A stretch of DNA of 64,000 nt from Bradyrhizobium sp. Gha (GCF_900113735.1 NZ_FOQM01000005.1:124001-188000); one strand, 5' to 3'; positions 1 to 8,826 are shown, counted from the stretch's first letter. Program-made: numbers and translations. Notes: generated from the sequence alone by a model not told the origin.

Positions 1-826
1 TCGCACGCCGATACTCGGCGGCAGTCTTTTGCTTCGTTTCCTTCAGCAAGGCGATGGCGGCATCGGCTTCGCGGAGCCTGCTCTGCTGGAGCACCAGATC
101 CTGCTGAAGACCGACAAGCTCCTGATACTCGGAGAGATAGACAACCTTCGAAGCCAAGGCCTTGTCGACGAGACCCTTGCGAATGTCGACCCGCTCCTGG
201 AGCACCGGTATCGTCGCCTGTAGCTTCGCCACGCTCGCCAACGTGGTCGCCCGCTCCGCTTCCTTCTGACCTTGCTGGCGCTCGATCTCGGCGAGCTTCG
301 CGTTCTGCTCGGCACGCTGGCTGATCAGAAACTGCCGATGCATCTCGATCTCCGCGGCGCTTGCGTCCTGCGGTGCCCGGAAGGCGGCAAGCGGATCGTC
401 GGTGAGTGCAGCGCGCAGCCGCGCAACCTCGAGCTCGGCCGCAACGAGATCGCTTCTCTGGCGTTCCTGATCGGCTTCCGTCATCGTCGGGTCGAGCTCA
501 ATCAGAACGTCGCCGGCCTTGACGCTCTGTCCATCGCGCACGTGGATCGCGCGAACAACGCCCGTCTCGAACGGCTGGATCAGCTTGGTGCGTCCGCCGG
601 GCACGATCTTACCCGTCGCAGTGGCAACGATATCGACGCTGCCGAATGATGCCCACAGCAGTGCAACGCAAAAGATCGCGATGATGCTCGCCCCGATCGC
701 GCGACCGATCGGCGACGGTGGCGATTCGGTGATCTCGAGGGCCGCGGGCAGAAACGCAATCTCATGCTCACGCCGTCGAACCTGGGCTCTGGGAAACGTA
801 ACGATATTTCGGCTAGCGGAAGTCAT
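1..826 (-). CDS. HlyD-family type I secretion periplasmic adaptor (partial, C-terminus off the window)
   Basis: The reading frame stays open from an ATG at 826 to the window edge, giving about 275 residues of an HlyD/PrtE-type membrane fusion protein. A cytoplasmic N-terminus is followed by one membrane segment around residues 45-65, a lipoyl/barrel-sandwich half (VATATGKIVPGG, then PFETGVVRAIHVRDGQSVKAG), and a long coiled-coil hairpin rich in Glu, Gln, Arg and Ala. Family knowledge: the protein bridges the inner-membrane ABC exporter to a TolC-like channel. Its start overlaps the exporter stop by 14 bases, so the two are probably translationally coupled. The second half-motif and the beta-barrel domain lie outside the window. 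Confidence 0.9.
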   Translation of the reverse strand, partial: MTSASRNIVTFPRAQVRRREHEIAFLPAALEITESPPSPIGRAIGASIIAIFCVALLWASFGSVDIVATATGKIVPGGRTKLIQPFETGVVRAIHVRDGQSVKAGDVLIELDPTMTEADQERQRSDLVAAELEVARLRAALTDDPLAAFRAPQDASAAEIEMHRQFLISQRAEQNAKLAEIERQQGQKEAERATTLASVAKLQATIPVLQERVDIRKGLVDKALASKVVYLSEYQELVGLQQDLVLQQSRLREADAAIALLKETKQKTAAEYRRA

Positions 827-3461
827 TGATACCGGCCTGCAGATAGTGGAGGTTGGCGTATCGCCCGTTCGAACGAATCAGCTCATCATGGCTGCCGTCT
901 TCGACGATGCGGCCATGCTCGAGAGTGATGATCCGGTTCGCATTGCGGACGGTCGACAGCCGATGAGCGATGACGAATACAGTCCGGCCAGCGGCAATCC
1001 GTTTCATGTTCTGCTGGATAGCGCGCTCGCTCTCGTAATCGAGCGCGCTGGTCGCCTCATCGAGGATAAGGATGCGCGGGTTGGTAATGAGCGCGCGAGC
1101 GATCGCGACACGCTGTCGCTGTCCGCCCGATAAACTGCTGCCGCGTTCGCCCACGATGGTGTCATACCCCTCGGGCAGTTCCAGGATGAAGTCGTGAGCG
1201 CCGGCGAGTGACGCTGCCTCGATGACACGCTCCATGGGCATGCTCGGGTCGGCGAGCGCAATGTTCTCGCGAATCGAGCGATTGAACAGCACGTTCTCCT
1301 GCAAAACCACGCCGATCTGACGTCGAAGCCAGGTCAGGTCGACCATCGCGAGGTCGACGCCGTCAACCAGCACGCGTCCGCTCTCCGGCACGTAGAGACG
1401 CTGGATCAGCTTGCCGATGGTGCTCTTGCCCGAGCCCGAAGAGCCTACGATACCGACGACCTGGCCGGGCTCGATGCCGAAGGATACGTCATGGAGCACT
1501 TCGGGCCCGTCAGAGCGATAGCGGAAGGTTACATGCTCGAACGTGACCTTGCCGCGGATGGGCGGCAGCGCGGCGCGGGCCGAACTGAAGCTCGGCTCCG
1601 GAATGGTGTTGAGAATGTCGCCGAGACGATCGACCGACAGACGGGCCTGATGGAACTCCTGCCAGATCTGCGCGAGCCGAAGCACGGGCATGCTCACCCG
1701 CCCCGCCAGCATGTTGAACGCGACCAGCTCGCCGACCGTCAAGTCGCCGCCGATCACGAGCCTTGCGCCAAAGTAGAGCGTCGCGGCGGTGACGAGCTTG
1801 TTGATCATCTGAACCGCTTGACTCGCCGTATTGTTCAGGCTGAGCACGCGGAAGCTCGCACCGACGTAGCCGGCGAGTTGCTCCTCCCAGCGGCGTTGCA
1901 TTTGCGGTTCGACCGCCATCGCCTTCAGCGTCTCGACCCCTGTCACGCTCTCGACCAGGAAGGCCTGGTTCTCCGAGCCACGATTGAACTTCTCATCGAG
2001 ACGCCGGCGAAACAGCGGCGCGGCCCCGACGGAAATTCCGATGTAGAACGGGAACGATGCCATGACGATCAGCGTCAAGGTCGTCGAATAGTAGAACATG
2101 ACCGCCAGGAAGACGACGGTGAACAAGAGATCGACGACGAGCGTGAGCGCCGAACTCGTCAGGAACTGGCGGATGTTCTCGAGCTCGCGAACGCGTGCGA
2201 CAGAATCGCCAACGCGGCGTGTCTGGAAATATGCGATCGGCAACGCCATCAGGTGGCGAAACAGCCGGGCGCCGAGCTCGACGTCTATGCGGTTCGTCGT
2301 GTGCGCGAACAGATGGACGCGCAACGTGCCGAGAACGGTCTCGAACAAGGTCAACGCGACGAGGCCCGCGACCAGGACGTCGAGCGTGCTGATGCTTCGA
2401 TGCACGAGCACCTTATCGATGACCACCTGGAAGAACAGCGGGGAGACCAGCGCAAAGACTTGAAGGAAGAACGACGCGATCAGCACTTCGCCGAGCAGAC
2501 GGCGATACTTGTGGACCGCACCGAGAAACCAGCTGATATCGAAGCGCCGGGAGAGATCCGTCAGCGCGGCGCGCCGGGTCATCAAAATGATGTCGCCGTC
2601 CCAGATGACCTCAAGCTCCGCCTGGGTCATGGATTCAGGGCGGGGGGACAACGGGCGCTGAACAAGAAGCTTGTCGTCGATGACCTTGCCCAGGATCAGG
2701 AAGCCGCCGTCGCGCAGCACGGCAATTGCGGGCAGCGGCGTGACGGAAAGCCTGTTCCAGCTCGATCGCTGTGCACGAGCCTTCAGCCCGTACTCCCTGG
2801 TACAACGCAGGATTTCGGTCACACCGACCCGCGACGCCCCCATGCGATGCCGAATTTGCTCCGGGTCGGCCGCAATGCCATGGCAACGCAGCAATATCGC
2901 CACCGCAATGAGCCCCGACTGATCGCCACTCTCAGGCTCAGGACCCGCCTCCTGGACGGGCGTCTCGCGACGCTCGGCGGAATAGGCACGCGTCAGGGCG
3001 TCACCGGCCTGGCCAACCAGATCGCGCCCGCGCGCAATCAGACCGGCAAAGGCGTGATGTGCCCGAGCGGCGAGACTATGAGATCCGGTCAGGATCAACC
3101 GGCCGTCCCAGATTTCCTCGAATTCCGCACGCGGCATCAACTTCGGATGTGACGAGGTCGGATGCAGCACAAGCGCGGCATCGTCCTCGACCTTCCCGAG
3201 CAGCAGAAATCCGCCATCACGCAGCGCTGCGATTCCGGGCAGGCGGATGCCTGCAAGCTGCTTCCAATGTGTCGTGCGCGAACCGACCTTCAGCCCGAAA
3301 TCGCGGGCGCAGCGCAGCATCGCCTGGATGCCGATTGCGCTCTCGCCACAGCGAGAGCGGAGCTGGTCGGGCTCGGCGTTGACGCCGTGAAGGCGCAGGA
3401 ACAAAGCCAGGGATCGAAACCCGAGATCCGCGGCATGGGCATTTCCATTCTGGATCGCCAT
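813..3461 (-). CDS. Type I secretion ABC exporter (permease/ATPase) with two tandem C39-like domains
   Basis: This 882-residue HlyB/RtxB-type half-transporter would power export of the upstream secreted protein. Two homologous C39-like domains occupy about residues 5-130 and 178-300; both contain an RDGGF(L)ILGKV-type core. The usual catalytic Cys is not present, and the usual His position in that core is Gly, so both look non-proteolytic, as in the HlyB C39-like domain. An ABC membrane domain spans about 320-600. The nucleotide-binding domain has Walker A (GSSGSGKST, near 673), signature LSGGQRQR (near 777), Walker B ILILDEATSALD and the H-loop VIAHR. One C39-like domain is usual; the duplication accounts for the extra length over a roughly 710-residue HlyB. 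Confidence 0.93.
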   Translation of the reverse strand: MAIQNGNAHAADLGFRSLALFLRLHGVNAEPDQLRSRCGESAIGIQAMLRCARDFGLKVGSRTTHWKQLAGIRLPGIAALRDGGFLLLGKVEDDAALVLHPTSSHPKLMPRAEFEEIWDGRLILTGSHSLAARAHHAFAGLIARGRDLVGQAGDALTRAYSAERRETPVQEAGPEPESGDQSGLIAVAILLRCHGIAADPEQIRHRMGASRVGVTEILRCTREYGLKARAQRSSWNRLSVTPLPAIAVLRDGGFLILGKVIDDKLLVQRPLSPRPESMTQAELEVIWDGDIILMTRRAALTDLSRRFDISWFLGAVHKYRRLLGEVLIASFFLQVFALVSPLFFQVVIDKVLVHRSISTLDVLVAGLVALTLFETVLGTLRVHLFAHTTNRIDVELGARLFRHLMALPIAYFQTRRVGDSVARVRELENIRQFLTSSALTLVVDLLFTVVFLAVMFYYSTTLTLIVMASFPFYIGISVGAAPLFRRRLDEKFNRGSENQAFLVESVTGVETLKAMAVEPQMQRRWEEQLAGYVGASFRVLSLNNTASQAVQMINKLVTAATLYFGARLVIGGDLTVGELVAFNMLAGRVSMPVLRLAQIWQEFHQARLSVDRLGDILNTIPEPSFSSARAALPPIRGKVTFEHVTFRYRSDGPEVLHDVSFGIEPGQVVGIVGSSGSGKSTIGKLIQRLYVPESGRVLVDGVDLAMVDLTWLRRQIGVVLQENVLFNRSIRENIALADPSMPMERVIEAASLAGAHDFILELPEGYDTIVGERGSSLSGGQRQRVAIARALITNPRILILDEATSALDYESERAIQQNMKRIAAGRTVFVIAHRLSTVRNANRIITLEHGRIVEDGSHDELIRSNGRYANLHYLQAGINDFR

Positions 3462-3533
3462 TTTTTACTCAACCTTTCGCGGCTACCGACCGCGTACGTG
3501 GTTCCTTCTCATGCATTCACTGAGACCGACGGT

Positions 3534-3564
3534 GCCGCACCCAGGCACTGAGCCTGGGTGCGGC
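3534..3564 (-). other. Strong intergenic hairpin between T1SS substrate and exporter genes
   Basis: Perfect 12-bp arms (3534-3545 and 3553-3564) flank a 7-base loop. The hairpin lies just downstream of the secreted-protein stop at 3571 and 73 bases before the exporter start. There is no T-run after it on the minus strand, so it is not a canonical intrinsic terminator. It could cause partial termination or protect the 3' end of the substrate mRNA, which would make more substrate than transporter. That role is inferred. Confidence 0.6.
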
Positions 3565-3570
3565 CCGGCA

Positions 3571-6072
3571 TTAGTGTTGCGGTCGGGCCAGCAAAGGTTC
3601 GTGGCCCAAACCGATCGCTTGCGACACAGCCGACACGATCTGACCGGCATCCACATGGCCGGTGTGGCCGGCCAGATACTGGTTCAGTAGCGCAAAGCTC
3701 TGGCTTGCCAAGGACGCCATTCCGGCCCCAACCGGATGATCTGCAGCAGCAATCGGCTGCGGCGCGGTCGTTGCCAGAGTGCTGGCGGCCGGATCAACAT
3801 GCTGTTGGAGCAGCGCGAAGGCCCGGCTTGCCAAGGACCCCGTGTTCGCAGCGGTCTCCTGCGGATGGACCGCAGGGTCGACCGTGTGTGGCGAGGTCTG
3901 AGTCACCGCCGTCGTGGTGGGATCGGCATGGTGATGATCCGTCGCGAGGTGGTGGTGGTGGTGATGGTGGTGATGATGAACCGCGGAGTCGATCGTCTGT
4001 GACGACGTCGGCGTCACGGCCGTCGTGGCGGTAGCAGCATGCTGATGATCCGTCGCGACGTGGTGCTGGTGGTCGGACGACGAGGTGGTGGTGGCCGTGG
4101 CGGCCGTGGGTTGAGGATCGATCACGGTGATGGTCTGCGGCGAAGCCGTCGAAACTGCGCCGGTTGACGGATCCTTCGCACTTGCCGTCAGGGTAAGTGT
4201 CGCAACCGGATGGCCGCCGCCGCGATAGCTCGAGGTCAGCACCAATCCGCTGTCGACCTGCGCGGCCGTCAGCGTGATGTTGTTTCCGCTGAACGTTTTA
4301 CCGTCAAGCTTGTCAGTGATCGATTCATACTTCGGCAACCCCGTGATGTTCACGGTCACGAGATCGTTTGAATCGGTCGTTGTCACCTTCGCACCGAGAT
4401 CGACCGTGCCGCCTCTCCCGGCCACCGTGAGCGAGTTATTCGCAATGGTGAGAACCGGCGTGGTCGACGACGGGGTGGACGGCGTCGTTGGCGTCGTTGG
4501 CGTCGTTGGCGTCGTTGATGTCGTTGAAGTCGACGACGTCGGGTCGACCTGCAGACCGGAGAACGTTTTCACCGCGCCGGCAAGGTTCGCAGCGACACCG
4601 CTGGCGTCCTTGATGGCCGCACCGCTCGGAAGATTGACCCCGGTGATGGCAAGCGCCGAAGTGCTGGTGTTGGTCGAGGCGACAGTCGTTTTGAAGGTGA
4701 GCGTGCCCGTGCCCGAACCACCGGCATAAGTGGCCGTGCCGCCGTCATTGAGCGACAGCGTCGGCGTACCCGTCACCGTGACCGCCTCATTGAAGCCGAG
4801 CGTCAACGTGATCGCGTCTCCGACGTGCTCGGTGCCAGTGCCCGGAGAGGCCGTGGCCTGCGTCACCGCCGGCGCGATCGGATCGATCTGGAGACCGGCG
4901 AAGGTCTTCACCGCGCCCGACAGGCTCGCTGCGACACCGGAAGCATCCTTGATGCTCGCGCCACTCGGAAGGTTGACGCCGGTGATGGCAAGCGCCGAGG
5001 TGTTGGCGTCGGTCGCCGCGACAGTCGTTTTGAAGGTGAGCGTGCTCGTGCCCGAACCACCGACATAGGTAGCGGTATTGCCGTCGTTGAGCGAAAGCGT
5101 CGGCGTGCCCGTCACCGTTACGGCCTCGTTGAAGCCGAGCGCCAGGGTGATCGTGCTTCCTGCCTGTTCGATGCCCGTGGCCGGGGAAGCGGTGGCTTGC
5201 GTCACCGCCGGTGTGACCGATGGGGTGGTGGGTGAGGTGCTGCCCGACGGTGTCGGCGTGCCCCCGCTCACCGCCTTGAGCATTGGAAGGACCGAATTCA
5301 TGTCCAGACGGAGCGCGTTCATCGTCGCTGAGTCATAGGAGTTCGCCTGGGTGCGAATGGCGGTCTGGGTGCCTCCAGTATCGACGACGTAGGCGCCATA
5401 TTGCTGGAGGGCGTGGAACACCTCCTGGCCGAGCGTCGAAAGGCCAGAGGGCATTGGCGTTCCGGGCGCAATGGCCAGAAGCTCTCCTTCCTGCATTATG
5501 CCGCTGGAACTGCTGCCGTCGGTGGCGATAGCGGGGGAGACGTAGCCTGACTTCAGGAGCGAGCCGTCAACGGCGAGCTGCAGGGCGTGATCGATCGTGC
5601 CCGTGTCCGTCTGCGCCTTGATCAGCATCCCGCCCAGCTCGCTCGCGCCGACGGCGAGGATGCCTGCGCCCTTCCCGGCGGTGCCCCAACCGGTGTCCGT
5701 GACAGCGTTTGCTTCGCCATATGACTGGGCGGTCGCGGTGGTGTTGCTGGTGCGGTTGAAGCGCCAGAAATTATAGACGTTGTCGCCGTCGACGATAACG
5801 ATCGAGGAGTCGGTGGGGGTCCCGCCGGTCGCCCCGACCGGAACATGGACGCTAACGGTCCCGCCGGGCCATCCCCAGCTGGCGGGAACAGACACCTGCA
5901 CGACAGGGTCCGACGACGAGGCGACGTAGACTGGCACGTTGCCCCAGCCCACATCGTAGTTCCAGCCGGTCGAGGTGGGCCAGTTGAGCGAGGTATAGGT
6001 TGCTCCGGTCGGGACCAGCTGGTTCCAAGCAGAAGTCGACGAGAACGGAGTGGATGACAAGTTGAACGACAT
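3571..6072 (-). CDS. Secreted Ig-like-repeat protein with histidine-rich tail, probable T1SS substrate
   Basis: This 833-residue protein has no N-terminal signal peptide. Residues 1-270 form a Trp/Tyr/Gly-rich domain (NFWRFNRTS, GTIDHALQLAVDG) that vaguely recalls secreted actinobacterial glycan-associated proteins; I cannot name it. Two near-identical repeats of about 105 residues follow (each with GFNEAVTVTGTPTLSLNDG), then a TTP-repeat linker, a cadherin-like domain, and an Ala/Thr/His tail with ten consecutive His at residues 699-708. Near the C-terminus SLASRAFALL and SLASQSFALL form a short repeat. The absence of a signal peptide and the adjacent exporter and adaptor genes suggest type I secretion. 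An AAAGGG Shine-Dalgarno precedes the ATG. No RTX nonapeptides are seen. The role (adhesion, metal binding) is inference. Confidence 0.8.
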   Translation of the reverse strand: MSFNLSSTPFSSTSAWNQLVPTGATYTSLNWPTSTGWNYDVGWGNVPVYVASSSDPVVQVSVPASWGWPGGTVSVHVPVGATGGTPTDSSIVIVDGDNVYNFWRFNRTSNTTATAQSYGEANAVTDTGWGTAGKGAGILAVGASELGGMLIKAQTDTGTIDHALQLAVDGSLLKSGYVSPAIATDGSSSSGIMQEGELLAIAPGTPMPSGLSTLGQEVFHALQQYGAYVVDTGGTQTAIRTQANSYDSATMNALRLDMNSVLPMLKAVSGGTPTPSGSTSPTTPSVTPAVTQATASPATGIEQAGSTITLALGFNEAVTVTGTPTLSLNDGNTATYVGGSGTSTLTFKTTVAATDANTSALAITGVNLPSGASIKDASGVAASLSGAVKTFAGLQIDPIAPAVTQATASPGTGTEHVGDAITLTLGFNEAVTVTGTPTLSLNDGGTATYAGGSGTGTLTFKTTVASTNTSTSALAITGVNLPSGAAIKDASGVAANLAGAVKTFSGLQVDPTSSTSTTSTTPTTPTTPTTPSTPSSTTPVLTIANNSLTVAGRGGTVDLGAKVTTTDSNDLVTVNITGLPKYESITDKLDGKTFSGNNITLTAAQVDSGLVLTSSYRGGGHPVATLTLTASAKDPSTGAVSTASPQTITVIDPQPTAATATTTSSSDHQHHVATDHQHAATATTAVTPTSSQTIDSAVHHHHHHHHHHLATDHHHADPTTTAVTQTSPHTVDPAVHPQETAANTGSLASRAFALLQQHVDPAASTLATTAPQPIAAADHPVGAGMASLASQSFALLNQYLAGHTGHVDAGQIVSAVSQAIGLGHEPLLARPQH
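4481..4516. repeat. Four perfect 9-bp units inside the Thr/Pro linker
   Basis: The unit GGCGTCGTT is repeated at 4481, 4490, 4499 and 4508, followed by a diverged copy at 4517. On the coding (minus) strand it encodes the TTP linker of the secreted protein. Slippage would change linker length in frame. Confidence 0.85.
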
Positions 6073-6790
6073 ACGTACCCTTTCGTTCGATTTGCAGAGT
6101 TACAGAGTCTTTTCGTTGGCAACGGAATTCCACTGCCGCGCATCGCGAAGGCGCGCGACATACCACGTGCCCGCAACCTCAGGTCGCGAGCAAATTCCAA
6201 CGCATCGCTGTCTCTGACCGCGAGCGGATTCCAACGCATCACAGTCTCGGACTGCGAGCGGATTCCAAAGCAGTGGGATTTTTGGATTTGCCCCCCGACT
6301 GCTAGGTCGGCTGGCTAATGAGCAAAAATGGCGAAAAAACTTTCAAAGTGTGATTTATACCCAAGTATGTCGCGCTCTTACGGGCCTATGTTGCGCAAGG
6401 TATTGAATTGGTTGGCTCAAGACTCGCGCGTTCAATTTACCTATCAGCTTGTTTCGCCCTGGGAGAGGTACAGCTGTGTGCCCTGCCGGGATGGGAACGT
6501 CGCGTAGGCGAGCACATCATTGCTGGGCGCTGCTCTTGTCCGCATGCGCCAACGCGTTGTGCAAGAAGTGCAGGCGGCAACGCATGCAATGTGGCGTCGG
6601 TGGTCGATCTGTTTGAAGCAAGGTGGCGTTGCAATTCCACCGGGCGGCATAGCGCAGTCGTCTTGCGGCTGAACAGTTGCGCTCCACGGCGTCTCTATCG
6701 CGGGAGCTGGCAGTTGCCCGTCCGGGTCGGCACCCGAATCTTCGAAATCGCATTTTCAATGAAGGTTTTGAAAGCCAGTTGCTTCCGCTC
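6073..6790. other. Long intergenic region upstream of the secreted-protein gene
   Basis: About 720 bases with no convincing gene. It is AT-richer around 6290-6440 than its surroundings and contains the 34-bp direct repeats described separately. It presumably carries the promoter of the type I secretion operon, which reads leftwards, and the 3' end of the glycosyltransferase transcript arriving from the right. Short frames of 60-130 codons exist in several overlapping frames but none looks like a protein family. Confidence 0.5.
6186..6275. repeat. Three direct repeats with 34-bp period upstream of the secreted-protein gene
   Basis: Copies begin at 6186, 6220 and 6254. Each starts GCGAGC followed by an AATTCCAA- or GATTCCAA-type core; copies one and two match over most of the unit (GATTCCAACGCATC in copy two), and copy three matches over about the first 20 bases. 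They lie 114-216 bases upstream of the ATG at 6072. The regular spacing of about three helical turns suggests a tandem regulator-binding array, which is an inference. Confidence 0.7.
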
Positions 6791-8053
6791 TCAGTGAGGA
6801 TTCACATCGGCTGGCGTCCCTGCACGTGCGCGCCTCGGCGCCAGCGCCGCATAGGCAGCGAGGAGGGAACGCTTTTCGAGCTCCCACTGAAATGCGCCGT
6901 AGGCACGTTCCCTGCCGTAGTTCCCCATACGCTTGCGCCCGGCCTCGTTTTCAAGCAGCGCCACGATTCCTTCGCCGAGCGCCCGCGGCGTCGGCTCCGC
7001 CACCACCAGGCCAGCGTCGCCCGCATCACCCCTCGCCTGTGCCAAGTCGAAGAGGACGAAAGGCAGCCCGAGGGCCATGTATTCAAAGACCTTGATCATC
7101 GACATGACCACGTTGCAGGCATTGGGCGGATCCGGAACGACGCCGATGTCGCAAGCCGCCAGCATGGCGGGAAGCGGATCGCCCGAAACGTACCCGGAAA
7201 ATTCGACATTGTCGGTGATCCCGAGTTCGCTTGTGAGCGTCCTGAGCCGACCTGCCTCCGGCCCGTCGCCGATGATCAGACAGGCGATATCCGTTCGATG
7301 CAGGCGCTTGACGATGTGCTCCATCGCTTTGACCAGGAGGTCTACGCCGTCCTGCTCGGCCATCATTCCCACATAGCCGACGAGATATCGACAGTTCCGC
7401 CTGACCGACAGTTCGGGCTTGACGCGGCTGAAGCGCCCAAGCTCGGGGACGCTTCTGACAATCCACACGCTGTCTGGCGGCATGCCGCCTCGCTCCACGG
7501 CCTGCCGCTTCAGGGTAGGGTTTGTCGCGAGGCTCCCGTCGGCCAAACGAAACGTCCAGCGTTCAAGCAGAAGCAGGACACGATAAAGGAAATCCCGGCG
7601 GCCGAACTTGACCTCATAAAGTTCGGGCACGGGATCATGCTGATCAAACAGAAATTTCTTGCCGAAGAAGACTTTGTAAAAAATCGCAATCAAAAAGATC
7701 AAATCCGGTGGATTACATGCATGAAGGATATCGAATCCATGCCTGTACAACACCTTCAACGAGAGAACGAATTGCCAAAAAAGGGCGACGGTATATTCGA
7801 TAAGATAAGTCAGCGCGCTCGAGCCTTCCACACCCCGTGGATGGCGGTAGATGTGCACACCGTCCATCTGCTCGTACGCCTTGTCATATCCCCGCCCTTT
7901 CGGACAAATGACCGAGACGGTGTAACCAGCCTGGTGCAGCGCTGTGGCCTGCGGCCAGACCCGGCGATCGGCCGGCACCGGCAGGTTCTCAACGATGATA
8001 AGGACCGCGCCGGCTGCATCACCTGCCGCAGATATCTTCGTTGAGAGAACCAT
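6791..8053 (-). CDS. GT4-type glycosyltransferase
   Basis: 420 residues from the ATG at 8053, chosen because a GAGGT Shine-Dalgarno sits just upstream; the frame is open further but that extension (MRASCQSS...) is Arg/Ser-rich and unsupported. The protein has a GT-B fold: an N-terminal half with LIIVENLPVPADRRVWP and LHACNPPDL, and a C-terminal donor-binding half with LIIGDGPEAGRL and an E-x7-E-like region (VFEYMALGLPFVLFD). Family knowledge: retaining transferases using nucleotide sugars, acting at the cytoplasmic membrane on a lipid-linked glycan. It is the last gene of the minus-strand polysaccharide block. Confidence 0.85.
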   Translation of the reverse strand: MVLSTKISAAGDAAGAVLIIVENLPVPADRRVWPQATALHQAGYTVSVICPKGRGYDKAYEQMDGVHIYRHPRGVEGSSALTYLIEYTVALFWQFVLSLKVLYRHGFDILHACNPPDLIFLIAIFYKVFFGKKFLFDQHDPVPELYEVKFGRRDFLYRVLLLLERWTFRLADGSLATNPTLKRQAVERGGMPPDSVWIVRSVPELGRFSRVKPELSVRRNCRYLVGYVGMMAEQDGVDLLVKAMEHIVKRLHRTDIACLIIGDGPEAGRLRTLTSELGITDNVEFSGYVSGDPLPAMLAACDIGVVPDPPNACNVVMSMIKVFEYMALGLPFVLFDLAQARGDAGDAGLVVAEPTPRALGEGIVALLENEAGRKRMGNYGRERAYGAFQWELEKRSLLAAYAALAPRRARAGTPADVNPH

Positions 8054-8145
8054 TGCGTCTACCTCGGTCAGTGGGAACACGGCCAGCTTTCGTATAGGAC
8101 TTCCCAAGCACAATCGCGAGGTCGCGGACGATTGGCAGGATGCCC
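8049..8145 (-). repeat. Copy 1 of a diverged ~100-bp element with a conserved reading frame
   Basis: This segment aligns with 22358-22460 in the same orientation: the first 53 bases align without gaps and the rest with a single 6-base indel. On the minus strand it lies in a short open frame (8019-8252, ATG at 8252, 77 codons) encoding IVRDLAIVLGKSYTKAG and related residues. Several differences between copies are synonymous, so the shared feature behaves like coding sequence. The start codon of the downstream glycosyltransferase lies inside it in another frame. I do not recognise the peptide. Confidence 0.65.
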
Positions 8146-8345
8146 TCAAACGGATTAAGCCAAAAAAGCAAGATCACCGCGCCACCCGCGATCCGAGCCC
8201 TATTCAGGCTATGAGGGCTGGTCGATCCGTCCTTTTTTGAAAATCCGAACATGCGGCAGATCGCGTTCAGAGCGCGATCGTAGGGCAGATGCGCGGACCG
8301 GCAGCATGAGGAAACGAGAGGCCAAGCTGAACGCGGCGGGCGCGC

Positions 8346-8822
8346 TCAGCCCGTCACCGCTGCAGATGTTTCCCGGGAGCTTTCCTGCGTTGAGTGCCGG
8401 GTTCCCCAAGGGCCGGTGATAATATTCTTCTGAACGATCTTGGCTGGATTGCCCATCACGATGGATCCCGCCGGGACATTTTGCAAAACGACGCTATTTG
8501 GTGACACGATGCAGTTATTTCCGATCTGAACTCCTGGCATTATTACCGAACCCGCTCCGATCAGACAGTTGTCGCCAATATAAACGTCCCTGTACCTTCC
8601 GTTTATGAAATCATGAGCAAGTATTGCTGATCGAAAGGCGACCGCAGTATTCTGACCAATGTGTATGCCCGTAGGATTTGTCTTATCAAGCTTTGCGCTA
8701 AGCGAGATGCGTGACCCCTCTTTTATGTCCATTTTCCAAAAGTGAACAAAATACAACCGCCTCAATTCATAGTTGAGCAGGGCTAACTTGGATCTAACGC
8801 GCGAGATCATCGGTGTTGGCAT
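8346..8822 (-). CDS. Hexapeptide-repeat acyltransferase (LbH fold)
   Basis: 158 residues from the ATG at 8822, which has GGAG seven bases upstream; that site overlaps the TAA of the preceding amidotransferase gene at 8827, so coupling is likely. The protein shows left-handed beta-helix repeats (IHIGQNTAVA, VYIGDNCLIGAGSVIMPGVQ, IGNNCIVSPNSVV) and the usual terminal loop VPAGSIVMGNPAKIV. It resembles maltose/serine O-acetyltransferase-type sugar O-acetyltransferases. Role: likely acetylation of a sugar in the polysaccharide built by this locus (inference from neighbours). Confidence 0.85.
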   Translation of the reverse strand: MPTPMISRVRSKLALLNYELRRLYFVHFWKMDIKEGSRISLSAKLDKTNPTGIHIGQNTAVAFRSAILAHDFINGRYRDVYIGDNCLIGAGSVIMPGVQIGNNCIVSPNSVVLQNVPAGSIVMGNPAKIVQKNIITGPWGTRHSTQESSRETSAAVTG

Positions 8823-8826
8823 GTTA

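Noticed and set aside
1491..3152. 553-codon plus-strand open frame opposite the ABC exporter
   Set aside because: It is an antisense shadow of a clear exporter gene; the product is Arg/Asp/Glu/Gln-rich with no fold or family motif.
3949..3978. Ten-His tract as a cloning-tag artefact
   Set aside because: Codons are a mixture of CAT and CAC, the tract is internal, and it lies among many other natural His clusters in the same tail.
6186..6275. Possible CRISPR array
   Set aside because: Only three units, no distinct unique spacers of constant length between identical repeats, third unit degenerate, and no cas genes.
6408..6797. 129-codon plus-strand frame in the gap before the glycosyltransferase 3' end
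   Set aside because: Overlaps several competing short frames, has no ribosome-binding site or family resemblance, and its codon use is unlike local genes.
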